A DNA stretch of 64,000 nucleotides from Mesonia sp. K7 (GTDB taxonomy: Bacteria > Bacteroidota > Bacteroidia > Flavobacteriales > Flavobacteriaceae). Location of the stretch: contig NZ_QKQV01000003.1 of assembly GCF_003233725.1 (NCBI RefSeq), forward strand, positions 62,001 to 126,000, in the 5' to 3' direction. Below, in pieces: positions 1 through 7,721 of the stretch. Made by a program: the position numbers and the translations under genes. Under the pieces are notes generated by a model, which was not told where the DNA came from, did not search any database, and saw only the letters and a program-made list of their open reading frames with translations. Positions within the stretch are counted from its first letter, which is position 1. The number at the start of each line of letters is the position of its first letter.

Positions 1-959
1 GTTGCAGCATTGGCATAATGCGCCATCTTTTCGTGATCATGGAAGCGATAATTTTCTTCTCCTAATCCAAGCGAAGCGTGCCATTTCTGACGGGTTTCTT
101 TCCAGTATTCAAACCATTTGAGTTCTTCTCCTGGACGCACAAAAAACTGCATTTCCATTTGTTCGAACTCACGTTGACGGAAAATAAACTGCCTCGCAAC
201 GATTTCATTCCTAAAGGCTTTACCGATTTGAGCAATCCCAAATGGGATTTTCATACGACCTGTTTTCTGTACGTTGGCAAAGTTGACAAAAATACCCTGG
301 GCAGTTTCTGGTCTAAGGTAAAGATCTGTAGCAGAATCCGCCGAAGCACCTAATTTAGTACCAAACATCAAGTTAAACTGCTTGACGTCGGTCCAGTTTT
401 TAGAACCACTTTCGGGGCAAGCAATACCCAGTTCTTCTATCAAGGCTTTGACATCGGCAAGGTTTTCTGCGGTAAGAGAAGTCGCCAAACGCTCCATAAT
501 GGTTTTTTGCTCTTCACGGTAACGTAATACTCTTGGGTTGGTCGTCACAAACTCTTCTTCGTTAAAAGCTTCCCCAAAACGCTTTTGGGCTTTATCGATC
601 TCTTTTTGTGCTTTTTGATTGATTTTTTCTACATAATCTTCTACCAAAACATCAGCACGGTATCGTTTTTTGGAATCTTTGTTATCAATCAACGGATCAT
701 TAAACGCATCGACGTGACCCGAAGCTTTCCAAGTGGTGGGGTGCATCAAAATAGCTGCATCTAAACCTACAATGTTTTGGTGCATTTGCACCATACTTTT
801 CCACCAATAATTTTTGATGTTATTTTTGAGCTCGACACCGTTTTGACCGTAATCGTAAACGGCACTCAAGCCATCGTAAATTTCGCTTGACGAAAATATA
901 TATCCATACTCTTTGGCATGGGATATCACTTGCTTAAAATTGTCTTGTTCTTTTGCCAT
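1..959 (-). CDS. glyS: Glycyl-tRNA synthetase, N-terminal part (runs off the window)
   Basis: Charges tRNA-Gly with glycine in the cytoplasm. The gene reads leftwards from an ATG at 957-959 and continues past base 1, so about 319 N-terminal residues are visible. The translation opens MAKEQDNFKQVISHAKEYG and contains the class II motif 2 region (GRMKIPFGIAQIGKAFRNEI) and FIFRQREFEQMEMQFF, typical of the single-chain dimeric type of GlyRS rather than the alpha2beta2 GlyQ/GlyS enzyme. A -7 element ends four bases before the ATG. The coiled-coil gene upstream points the same way, 52 bases away. Identity is firm; the C-terminal anticodon-binding domain is not seen. Confidence 0.95.
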   Translation of the reverse strand, partial: MAKEQDNFKQVISHAKEYGYIFSSSEIYDGLSAVYDYGQNGVELKNNIKNYWWKSMVQMHQNIVGLDAAILMHPTTWKASGHVDAFNDPLIDNKDSKKRYRADVLVEDYVEKINQKAQKEIDKAQKRFGEAFNEEEFVTTNPRVLRYREEQKTIMERLATSLTAENLADVKALIEELGIACPESGSKNWTDVKQFNLMFGTKLGASADSATDLYLRPETAQGIFVNFANVQKTGRMKIPFGIAQIGKAFRNEIVARQFIFRQREFEQMEMQFFVRPGEELKWFEYWKETRQKWHASLGLGEENYRFHDHEKMAHYANAA

Positions 960-963
960 GCCG

Positions 964-971
964 CAAAAATA
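964..971 (-). promoter_or_regulatory. Putative -7 element of glyS
   Basis: TATTTTTG on the minus strand matches the Bacteroidota -7 consensus TAnnTTTG. Only CGGC separates it from the ATG at 959, so transcription would begin at or next to the start codon. Confidence 0.55.
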
Positions 972-1011
972 TAAATTATCGGGATTTTAAATGCGAAATT
1001 TTGTAGGATGT

Positions 1012-1893
1012 TTATTCTAAAGTAAAGGTTTGCGTTGCAATACTGCTTTCGCCTTCAAATATATTGATGATGTAATCGCCTTTTACCAAGTTTTCTTGAT
1101 TAACGACAAAAGAAATACAGGTTTCAATGGGTTTGTTTTGATAATCAACTTCAGTAGAAGCACTATAAATGAGTTGTTTTTCCCCGAAATTTTCCATTTT
1201 TCGCATACCCATCAAGTTATTTTTAGGATTGATGATTTGCATGTATAGCTTCTTTTTTCCTGTTTCTACAAACTCATTTCCTACCAACAAAAAGCATGAA
1301 CTTATCTCATTGGTACGTTTTAGACTTGATGTCGTAATAGGTTCTTGTTTTTGGTTTCCATAAATGCCAAAAACAGCCAAATTACTCAATTGTAATAAGG
1401 AAGCCTTTTTTACTTTTTCTTCGAGCTCTGTGTTTTTATTTTGCAGTGAATCTGATTTCTGCTGTGTGAGTTGTAATTCTGTCGAAGTGCTATCGATTAC
1501 TTTTTGTAATTGCTGATTTTCTGATTGCAAATTTTCTACTACTTTCTGAATTTTTACATTCTGCTGTTTTAGTAAATCTACTTGTATTTGGTAGCGTCTA
1601 AATTTGTCGGCAGTCATTTCCATCGTCTCTAGTGAATCTAACAAATTGGAAATACGCTGTTTTTCGGCAATTAAATCTTCTCGCAAAGATTTATTTTCGA
1701 CAATAATAGATTCGTATTTTTTCTCGAGTTGGTCTAATTCTTCCTTTAGTTTTTGCTTTTCGGAAGCGATAATTTTGCCATTTTCCTCGTTTTCTTGATA
1801 GATGAGATAAGAATAACCAACTGCCAAAATGAGAAACAGGGCTAAAATTCCCAAAAGGATTTTTAAAACTTTATAATCATTTTTTTCACTCAT
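1012..1893 (-). CDS. Membrane-anchored coiled-coil protein, function unknown
   Basis: About 293 residues. A short cytoplasmic start (MSEKNDYKVLK) is followed by one membrane segment at about residues 9-31, then a long heptad-rich coiled coil to about residue 170 (many E, K, Q, L and the pattern LEKKYESIIVENKSLREDL), then a globular C-terminal part of about 110 residues with beta-strand character. The ATG at 1893 is preferred over a TTG two codons upstream. It would be a single-span inner-membrane protein with its coiled coil probably in the periplasm. I do not recognise a named family. It lies between glyS (same strand, downstream) and the divergent comF-like gene. Confidence 0.7.
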   Translation of the reverse strand: MSEKNDYKVLKILLGILALFLILAVGYSYLIYQENEENGKIIASEKQKLKEELDQLEKKYESIIVENKSLREDLIAEKQRISNLLDSLETMEMTADKFRRYQIQVDLLKQQNVKIQKVVENLQSENQQLQKVIDSTSTELQLTQQKSDSLQNKNTELEEKVKKASLLQLSNLAVFGIYGNQKQEPITTSSLKRTNEISSCFLLVGNEFVETGKKKLYMQIINPKNNLMGMRKMENFGEKQLIYSASTEVDYQNKPIETCISFVVNQENLVKGDYIINIFEGESSIATQTFTLE

Positions 1894-1944
1894 AATCAAG
1901 TATTTGAAAAAAAAATCTTTATCTTATATCCCAATAGCTAGGTT

Positions 1945-2625
1945 GTGCTTAAAGATTTATTTCAACTTTTCTTACCTCATCATTGTGCTTGTTGCCAAAC
2001 GCTTCTGAAAGGCGACGAAAAATGCCTTTGTACCTATTGCAGGTTTTTGTTGCCCACTACAAATATGCACAATCATAACGAAAATAGAATTAAAAAATTA
2101 TTTAGACATAAAATTCCGATAGAAAATGCAGTGGCTTTATTGAATTTTAAAAAACAAAATTTAACGCAAGAGCTTTTACATCAATTGAAATATAAAGGAA
2201 ATGAACAAGTTAGCTACACCTTAGGAAATTGGTTAGGGGAAAATCTAAAAGAGCGTGAATGGGCAAAAAAAGTGGATGTTATTATTCCTGTGCCGATTCA
2301 TAAAAGAAGAAAACGCAAAAGAGGCTTTAACCAAGTTACCGGTTTTGGGAAAAACCTAGCTAAGCATTTGCAATGTGAATTTCACGAAAGTGTACTCTTG
2401 AAAAAAATACCCGCCAAAACACAAGTTTTTAAAAGCAAATATGAACGAGAAGCTATAAAATTAGATTGGCTCATTCTTCAAAAACCTGAAATCATTGCCA
2501 ACAAACATGTGCTTTTGGTAGATGATATTATTACCACAGGTTCGACTTTAGCGGCTTGTGGCGAAAAACTACTCGAAGCCAAAAATGTAAAAATCAGTAT
2601 CGCTACAATGGCGGTGACAGTTTAG
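1945..2625 (+). CDS. comF: ComF family phosphoribosyltransferase-like protein
   Basis: 226 residues, the usual length for the ComF/GntX family linked to DNA uptake. An N-terminal zinc-finger-like pair of CxxC motifs (Cys14/Cys17 and Cys29/Cys32) is followed by a type I phosphoribosyltransferase fold with the PRPP-binding loop VLLVDDIITTGSTL near residue 190 and the family motif PVPIHKRRKRKRGFNQ. The start codon is GTG at 1945: no ATG lies in frame upstream, and the next internal Met would remove the zinc finger. It is divergent from the coiled-coil gene, with 51 bases between the starts. In other bacteria ComF is needed for transformation; here that is inferred from family only. Confidence 0.9.
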   Translation: MLKDLFQLFLPHHCACCQTLLKGDEKCLCTYCRFLLPTTNMHNHNENRIKKLFRHKIPIENAVALLNFKKQNLTQELLHQLKYKGNEQVSYTLGNWLGENLKEREWAKKVDVIIPVPIHKRRKRKRGFNQVTGFGKNLAKHLQCEFHESVLLKKIPAKTQVFKSKYEREAIKLDWLILQKPEIIANKHVLLVDDIITTGSTLAACGEKLLEAKNVKISIATMAVTV

Positions 2626-2657
2626 CCAATTCACAAAAAATATCGTTTCTTTGTGGC

Positions 2658-2665
2658 TATATTTG
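2658..2665 (+). promoter_or_regulatory. Putative -7 element deciding the start of the Ig-like lipoprotein gene
   Basis: TATATTTG followed by CAGTG and then ATG at 2671. The element overlaps the region of an in-frame GTG at 2653, which argues that translation starts at 2671 on a near-leaderless transcript. Confidence 0.55.
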
Positions 2666-2670
2666 CAGTG

Positions 2671-4281
2671 ATGAATTACAGAAGCTTCGTATATTTTTTC
2701 TTCGCTTTAGTTTTGGTAAGCTCTTTGAGTAATTGCGCTAAACGCGGAAGACCAACTGGAGGTCCACAAGATACCTTGGCGCCACAGTACATTCGTTCGA
2801 GTCCAGAAAATTATACGACCAATTTTAATGCTAAAGAAATACGTATTTATTTTGATGAATACATCAAACTCGATAATCCGCAGCAGCAAATCATTTTTTC
2901 CCCACCCATCAATCCACGTCCGGTTATAGGACCAATGGGTTTACCGCGAAAGTATATTTCGTTAGAAATAAACGACACTTTACAACCCAACACAACCTAC
3001 ACCATCAACTTCGGGAAATCGATTGTAGATAATAACGAAAACAATCCCTTACCCTATTTTAAGTATGTTTTTTCGACAGGAGATCATCTCGACTCGCTAC
3101 AAATCCGCGGAAGCGTAAAAGATGCTTTTGAAAAAGATACCGAAGAATATATTTCGGTGTTGTTGTACGAAATCAACGAAGCCTACACCGACTCGATTCC
3201 GTATAAAGAATTGCCCATCTATATTGGTTATACGCAAGATTCGACCACGACTTTTACCATTGAAAACATGAAAGCGGGAAAATACCGAGTCATCGCGATG
3301 AAAGATAACAACAGCAATTATTTATTTGAACCCAATGTCGATAAAATAGGTTTTCTAGAAGACACGTTAGTTTTACCTTCAGAAAACGCTTTGGATATCA
3401 CCATTTTTAAAGAGCAGCTCGATTTTAAGGTAACCAACATCAAACAAAACGGAGCACAAAAAATATTGTTGGGTTACGAAGGTTTACTTGCCGAAAATTT
3501 TGAAGCAAGTGCGCTCAACGCAAGTTCAGATTTCACAAGCAGGTTTACCGAAGATATAGAAAAAGACACCATTTACCTTTGGTATGCACCCAAACAAGAA
3601 TTAGACAGTTTGGTTTTTGAAGTCAAACAAGACCTTTACCGCGATACTTTAATGACGAGATTGAAGGAATTGTATAAAGATACGCTCACTTTTACGGCTT
3701 TACCGCAAGGGAAAATCAATTTTTATGAGAAGTTCCAACTGCAGGCGAATGTACCCATCACAAAAGTTGATAGCAGTAAGATTAGTATTCTCAATAAAGA
3801 TTCTCTTTCGGTAGCTTTTACGACCAATTTTCTCAAAAATAAAAATACGCTTGAGTTAGATTTCGCTAAAGCGGAAGACGACAAATATGCGATTACGGTT
3901 TTACCCGAAGCTTTTACCGATTATTTTGACAGAACCAACGATACCTTAAGTTATCGTGTTTCTTCCCCAAAATTATCAGATTTAGGAACCCTCAGAATTA
4001 ATTTGAGTAACCTTCAAGAAGCTCCTGTAATTGTAGAACTCATAGAAAACAAAAAGATTATTCAGCGAAAAACCTTGTTGAGTATAGAGGAAAATTCAGT
4101 GTTTTTTGAAAGCCTAAAACCTGCAAAATACAAGGTTCGCTTTATTTTTGACACCAACCAAAACGAGCGTTGGGACACTGGAAGTTTTCTAAAGAAAATA
4201 CAACCTGAAGAAATAAGATACTTCCCCACTGAAATAGAAGTTCGCGCCAATTGGGATGTGGTCGAGCGTTTTAGTTTATAG
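2671..4281 (+). CDS. Ig-like domain lipoprotein (SbsA-type Ig fold), Bacteroidota family
   Basis: 536 residues. It starts with a lipoprotein signal peptide (MNYRSFVYFFFALVLVSSLS then NC, lipidated Cys22), followed by KRGRPTGGPQDTLAPQ and an Ig-like domain (residues about 30-130) that bears SSPENYTTNF and IRIYFDEYIKL, the pattern of the SbsA Ig-like family that is common in Flavobacteria. The rest is beta-rich with no catalytic motif. The start at 2671 is preferred over GTG 2653 because of the promoter position and the better signal peptide. The 3' end overlaps the convergent amidase gene by 11 bases. Role unknown; a cell-envelope location is likely. Confidence 0.8.
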   Translation: MNYRSFVYFFFALVLVSSLSNCAKRGRPTGGPQDTLAPQYIRSSPENYTTNFNAKEIRIYFDEYIKLDNPQQQIIFSPPINPRPVIGPMGLPRKYISLEINDTLQPNTTYTINFGKSIVDNNENNPLPYFKYVFSTGDHLDSLQIRGSVKDAFEKDTEEYISVLLYEINEAYTDSIPYKELPIYIGYTQDSTTTFTIENMKAGKYRVIAMKDNNSNYLFEPNVDKIGFLEDTLVLPSENALDITIFKEQLDFKVTNIKQNGAQKILLGYEGLLAENFEASALNASSDFTSRFTEDIEKDTIYLWYAPKQELDSLVFEVKQDLYRDTLMTRLKELYKDTLTFTALPQGKINFYEKFQLQANVPITKVDSSKISILNKDSLSVAFTTNFLKNKNTLELDFAKAEDDKYAITVLPEAFTDYFDRTNDTLSYRVSSPKLSDLGTLRINLSNLQEAPVIVELIENKKIIQRKTLLSIEENSVFFESLKPAKYKVRFIFDTNQNERWDTGSFLKKIQPEEIRYFPTEIEVRANWDVVERFSL

Positions 4282-5041
4282 TAAAACTATCCCGATCGTT
4301 GAGGAAACCTAATTTTTTTCTCGCTTCCAACATTTTTTCTTTGCTCAAAATCACGGTTTCTGTGTGTTCGTTTTCACGAAAGTTTTGATTGATTCTTTCT
4401 CCTAAATAATCATAAACTGCAGAATGCCCAACAAAATCAAAATCATTACCGTCTTTGCCCACACGATTTACGCCAAGCGTATAACACATATTTTCAACCG
4501 CTCTCGCTTGTAGTAAAACATCCCAAGCTTGGGTACGTTTGGCAGGCCAATTGGCTACATATAAAAGTAAGTCGTAATCTTGAGTGTTTCTCGCCCAAAC
4601 CGGAAAACGTAAATCATAACAGATAAGCGGACAAATTTTCCAGCCCAAATAATCTACGATCAGTTTTCTGTCACCAGCAGTGTAATAATTTTGCTCGTTT
4701 GCCAAAGTAAACAAGTGTTTTTTATCATAGGTTTTGTAGTTTCCATCAGGAAAAACAAAATACAAACGGTTGTAAAAATGCTTGTCTTCTTCAATTATCA
4801 AACTTCCAGTAATTGCCGCATTCTTTGTTTTGGCAATTTTTTGCATCCACTGTAGGGTTTCACCATTTTCGGGTTCTGACAATTGGGTATTCATCGTAAA
4901 ACCTGTCGAAAACATTTCTGGCAAAACAATAAGTTGTGTGTCTTCAACTTGAGAAACCATTTCGCTTAAAGCGGAAATATTCTTGGTTTTATTTTCCCAA
5001 AATATATCGAATTGTAAGTACGTGACTTGAAGCTTTTCCAT
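4271..5041 (-). CDS. Nitrilase-family amidohydrolase (omega-amidase / YafV-like)
   Basis: 256 residues, a cytosolic carbon-nitrogen hydrolase. The Glu-Lys-Cys triad is visible: Glu in LIVLPEMFSTGF, Lys in TYDKKHLFTLANE, and Cys in ICPLICYDLRFPVWARN. CYDLRFP is typical of the omega-amidase branch, which hydrolyses 2-oxoglutaramate or 2-oxosuccinamate produced by glutamine transaminases. The exact substrate is inferred from the family. Its tail overlaps the convergent lipoprotein gene by 11 bases, and its start faces the small membrane protein gene at 5107. Confidence 0.9.
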   Translation of the reverse strand: MEKLQVTYLQFDIFWENKTKNISALSEMVSQVEDTQLIVLPEMFSTGFTMNTQLSEPENGETLQWMQKIAKTKNAAITGSLIIEEDKHFYNRLYFVFPDGNYKTYDKKHLFTLANEQNYYTAGDRKLIVDYLGWKICPLICYDLRFPVWARNTQDYDLLLYVANWPAKRTQAWDVLLQARAVENMCYTLGVNRVGKDGNDFDFVGHSAVYDYLGERINQNFRENEHTETVILSKEKMLEARKKLGFLNDRDSFTIN

Positions 5042-5106
5042 CGTTTAGTGTGTAGAATTTAAAAATAAAGAATTATCTTTAAGAAAATCAACAAATTCTA
5101 TCTAAA

Positions 5107-5400
5107 ATGAGCTTTGGAGCTGGACATATACAAAATATGATTAATACAATAAAGTTTAATCGAAACCAGCAACGTTCTAATCTTAAAGGTTATAAAGATG
5201 ATTATTTTTTCAAATCTGGTGAACTGGACGAAAACTATATAAATGTTTTTAAAGAAAAAGTTCCAGGAGAGAAATTAGACCTCATCAAAAAGCAAATTAG
5301 AAAAGAAGCTCAAAAAAGAAACCGTAAAGATACTATGTTAAAAATGGGCATTGTTATTTTCTGCCTGAGTTTACTTGCGATTTTTTTGTTTTGGCTATAG
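5107..5400 (+). CDS. Small C-tail-anchored membrane protein, unknown
   Basis: 97 residues. A charged soluble N-terminal part (rich in K, E, R) ends in one hydrophobic segment at residues about 78-97 (MGIVIFCLSLLAIFLFWL), with no charged tail after it. A near-consensus -7 (TATCTTTA) lies about 20 bases upstream of the ATG. I recognise no family. Base composition and codon use look like the neighbours, so it is probably a real gene conserved in related Flavobacteria. Confidence 0.65.
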   Translation: MSFGAGHIQNMINTIKFNRNQQRSNLKGYKDDYFFKSGELDENYINVFKEKVPGEKLDLIKKQIRKEAQKRNRKDTMLKMGIVIFCLSLLAIFLFWL

Positions 5401-5526
5401 AATATTTATGATTTTCTTAATAAAATATTCAGTTTATTGATACTTTAACAAATTTTAACTTCTTTAGAAAAACTGTACCTCATTCATCTTCGTAAGTCTT
5501 GGTAAATCAACAAACTTTAGAAGATT

Positions 5527-6252
5527 ATGAGAAACAAAAAAATTAAAGTAGAACCTGCTGCTGTCGGTAAAGGCAACAGTAGAAGAAAGTTTTTAAAGCT
5601 TAGTGGTCTTGCTGTTGCAGGAACTGGGCTACTACTAAGTTGCAGTAGCGATGACGATGGAGGAAATCCAAATCCCGATGTTTTTGACTTAGGTGGCGGT
5701 GATCTAGGTGTTCTTAACTATGCTTATGCATTAGAACAATTAGAAGCAGAGTTTTATACGCGTGTAGTAAATGGTTCTTATTGGTCTAGTGCTGCCACAG
5801 AAGAAAAAAATATTCTTGAAGATTTATATAACCATGAGGTAAATCACCGAGAATTTTTTAAAGCAGCCCTCAATGCAAACTTTAGTGCAGATGTTGTTTT
5901 ACCCGCACAATTAGAATTTGACTTTTCATCCGTAGATTTTAATAACAGAAACTCTGTTTTACAAACAGCGATGGTTTTAGAAGATACTGGCGTTAAAGCA
6001 TACAATGGTGCTGGTAAAATTATTGAAACTGCAGCCTATTTGGTGATTGCAGGTAAAATTGTATCGGTAGAAGCAAGACATGCCGCAGCCATAAGAAGTA
6101 TTATTGGTGGTGATATGGACGATTTTAAACTATTCTCTGGTGATGATATCGTAGATGCAAATGGTTTAGATGGAGCAGAAAATCCTTCGGTAATCATTCA
6201 AGCGGCTGGTGGTTTTATTGTGACACCTTTTACAGCCAATCAGTTGCCGTAA
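5527..6252 (+). CDS. Ferritin-like domain lipoprotein with a Tat-type signal
   Basis: 241 residues. The N-terminus has a twin-arginine signal followed by a lipobox: SRRKFLKLSGLAVAGTG, then LLLSC with an acidic SSDDD stretch. The mature part is a four-helix ferritin_2-like domain (PF13668 type): ALEQLEAEFYTRV, YNHEVNHREFF, VLEDTGVKAYNGA and SVEARHAAAIRSI, which keep the Glu and ExxH-type metal ligands. It is probably folded with metal in the cytoplasm, exported by Tat and lipid-anchored. The paralogue at 6286 follows after 33 bases, so the two are likely one operon. Iron storage or redox function is not shown. Confidence 0.85.
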   Translation: MRNKKIKVEPAAVGKGNSRRKFLKLSGLAVAGTGLLLSCSSDDDGGNPNPDVFDLGGGDLGVLNYAYALEQLEAEFYTRVVNGSYWSSAATEEKNILEDLYNHEVNHREFFKAALNANFSADVVLPAQLEFDFSSVDFNNRNSVLQTAMVLEDTGVKAYNGAGKIIETAAYLVIAGKIVSVEARHAAAIRSIIGGDMDDFKLFSGDDIVDANGLDGAENPSVIIQAAGGFIVTPFTANQLP

Positions 6253-6285
6253 AAATCAACTTTCATTAATTTAAAAAACAACATT

Positions 6286-7131
6286 ATGAGTATTATAAAA
6301 TTTTTAGACGAATTTACTAACGATAATATTGAAGGAAAGCTTGCTTCAAGAAAAGATGCGTTAAACAAAATCACGAGAATAGGAAAAAAAGCAGCGATGG
6401 CTTCTATACCTTTAGGATTAGCTGGTATGGTTTCACAAAAATCAAAAGCTGCAGTTTTTCAAAGTAACGATCAAGTAGTAGCTACTTTACAGTTAGCTTT
6501 AGTTTTAGAATATCTTGAAGCAAGTTTTTACAATCAAGCTTTAGATTCTGGGGTGTTAACCAATCCTAAAGCAACAGCTATTTATGAGCAAATCGCTAAA
6601 CATGAAAATGCCCACGTAACACTTTTAAAAGACGTGATTAACAGTTTAGGAGAAACACCAGGAGCAGAACCAACATTCGATTTTACTGCTGGCGGAGCTT
6701 TTGACCCCTTTAATGAAAATGGTGCTGGTCAAGAAACTGCTTATGCACAACTTTTAGCTTTAGCACAAGCTTTCGAAGATACAGGTGTGCGAGCTTATAA
6801 AGGTCAAGCCGGAAATTTAATGGGCAACGATCAATTACTGACAGCAGCGCTTCAAATCCATTCGGTTGAAGCAAGACACGCTTCAGAAATTAGAAGATTA
6901 AGAGGTCTTGAAGGCTGGATCACACTCAATCAACGTGGTATAGGAATGCCTGCAGCAGCTCAGCCAGTTTATGATGGAGCGACACCCGAGAGCAACACTA
7001 TTCAAGGTGGTGTTGATGTAACTACTTTAGGTAACGGAAACCCGTTTACTGCAGAAGCTTCTTCACAAGCTTATGACGAAGTGCTGACTGGTGATGAAGC
7101 AGTTGCCATCGCAAGTTTATTTATCGAGTAA
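6286..7131 (+). CDS. Ferritin-like domain protein, paralogue of the gene at 5527
   Basis: 281 residues, same ferritin_2-like fold: ALVLEYLEASFYNQAL, EQIAKHENAHVTLL, ALAQAFEDTGVRAYKG and IHSVEARHASEIRRL. The N-terminus differs from its partner. A charged stretch (ASRKDALNKITRIGKKAAMA) precedes a hydrophobic segment (SIPLGLAGMV) and a possible cleavage after SKAA, but there is no RR pair and no lipobox. It could be a divergent Tat or Sec substrate, or ride with its partner. The C-terminal about 80 residues extend beyond the ferritin core. A strong terminator follows at 7160. Confidence 0.83.
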   Translation: MSIIKFLDEFTNDNIEGKLASRKDALNKITRIGKKAAMASIPLGLAGMVSQKSKAAVFQSNDQVVATLQLALVLEYLEASFYNQALDSGVLTNPKATAIYEQIAKHENAHVTLLKDVINSLGETPGAEPTFDFTAGGAFDPFNENGAGQETAYAQLLALAQAFEDTGVRAYKGQAGNLMGNDQLLTAALQIHSVEARHASEIRRLRGLEGWITLNQRGIGMPAAAQPVYDGATPESNTIQGGVDVTTLGNGNPFTAEASSQAYDEVLTGDEAVAIASLFIE

Positions 7132-7159
7132 TGATAGAAAAAATTCTTAAAATTCTATA

Positions 7160-7186
7160 AAGCTTCCTTAATAGGAAGCTTTTTTA
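7160..7186 (+). terminator. Intrinsic terminator after the ferritin-like pair
   Basis: AAGCTTCCT and AGGAAGCTT arms with a TAAT-centred loop, followed by a run of T. It ends the 5527-7131 operon. Confidence 0.85.
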
Positions 7187-7230
7187 TTGAAATATTCCGT
7201 AATTTTATTTGAAATCTAATTTTTAAAGCT

Positions 7231-7692
7231 ATGGGAATTAAAAGTTTTCAAGGGAAACATGTGGGTATAACAACTTCAGAAAATATTACTGTAAAAGACT
7301 TTATGCATAAAGATGTATATGTTTTTCATAAAGGGCAACCCATTCTAAAAGTGATTGATGAAATGGTAAGAAATAGGATTTCTGGAGGACCTGTAATTAA
7401 TGAAAAAGAAGAATTAATTGGTATTATTTCAGAAGGTGACTGTATTAAACAACTCTCAGAATCTCGTTATTACAACCAACCTATCGAAAACGTTTTGGTA
7501 GACGATTACATGGTTCATAAGGTAGAAACCGTTAACCCAGATATGAATTTGTTTGAAGTGGCAAACAAATTTCTAACCGAACGTAAAAGAAAATTTCCGG
7601 TTTGTGACGAACGCGGAAGACTTATTGGCTTGATAAGTCAAAAAAATGTACTCGAAACTGCTTTAAAACTTCACGGAGTAAATTGGAAATAA
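7231..7692 (+). CDS. CBS-domain pair protein
   Basis: 153 residues holding two CBS domains: the first at about 20-80 (VKDFMHKDVYVFHKGQPILK, then IGIISEGD), the second at about 90-150 (VDDYMVHKVETVNPDMNL, then LIGLISQKNVL). CBS pairs bind adenosyl nucleotides and usually regulate partner proteins. There is no fused catalytic domain, so it is a stand-alone sensor module whose partner is unknown. It is flanked by terminators at 7160 and 7698, so it is transcribed alone. Confidence 0.88.
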   Translation: MGIKSFQGKHVGITTSENITVKDFMHKDVYVFHKGQPILKVIDEMVRNRISGGPVINEKEELIGIISEGDCIKQLSESRYYNQPIENVLVDDYMVHKVETVNPDMNLFEVANKFLTERKRKFPVCDERGRLIGLISQKNVLETALKLHGVNWK

Positions 7693-7697
7693 AAAAA

Positions 7698-7721
7698 GAC
7701 CTCAAATTGAGGTTTTTTTTT
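7698..7721. terminator. Bidirectional terminator between the CBS gene and metG
   Basis: Arms ACCTCA and TGAGGT at 7699-7713 with A-tract on the left and T-tract on the right. It serves the CBS gene on the plus strand and metG on the minus strand. The stop codon of metG touches the T-tract. Confidence 0.8.

Noticed and set aside
2653-2670. GTG start for the Ig-like lipoprotein
   Set aside because: It overlaps the -7 element and precedes a better signal peptide starting at 2671.
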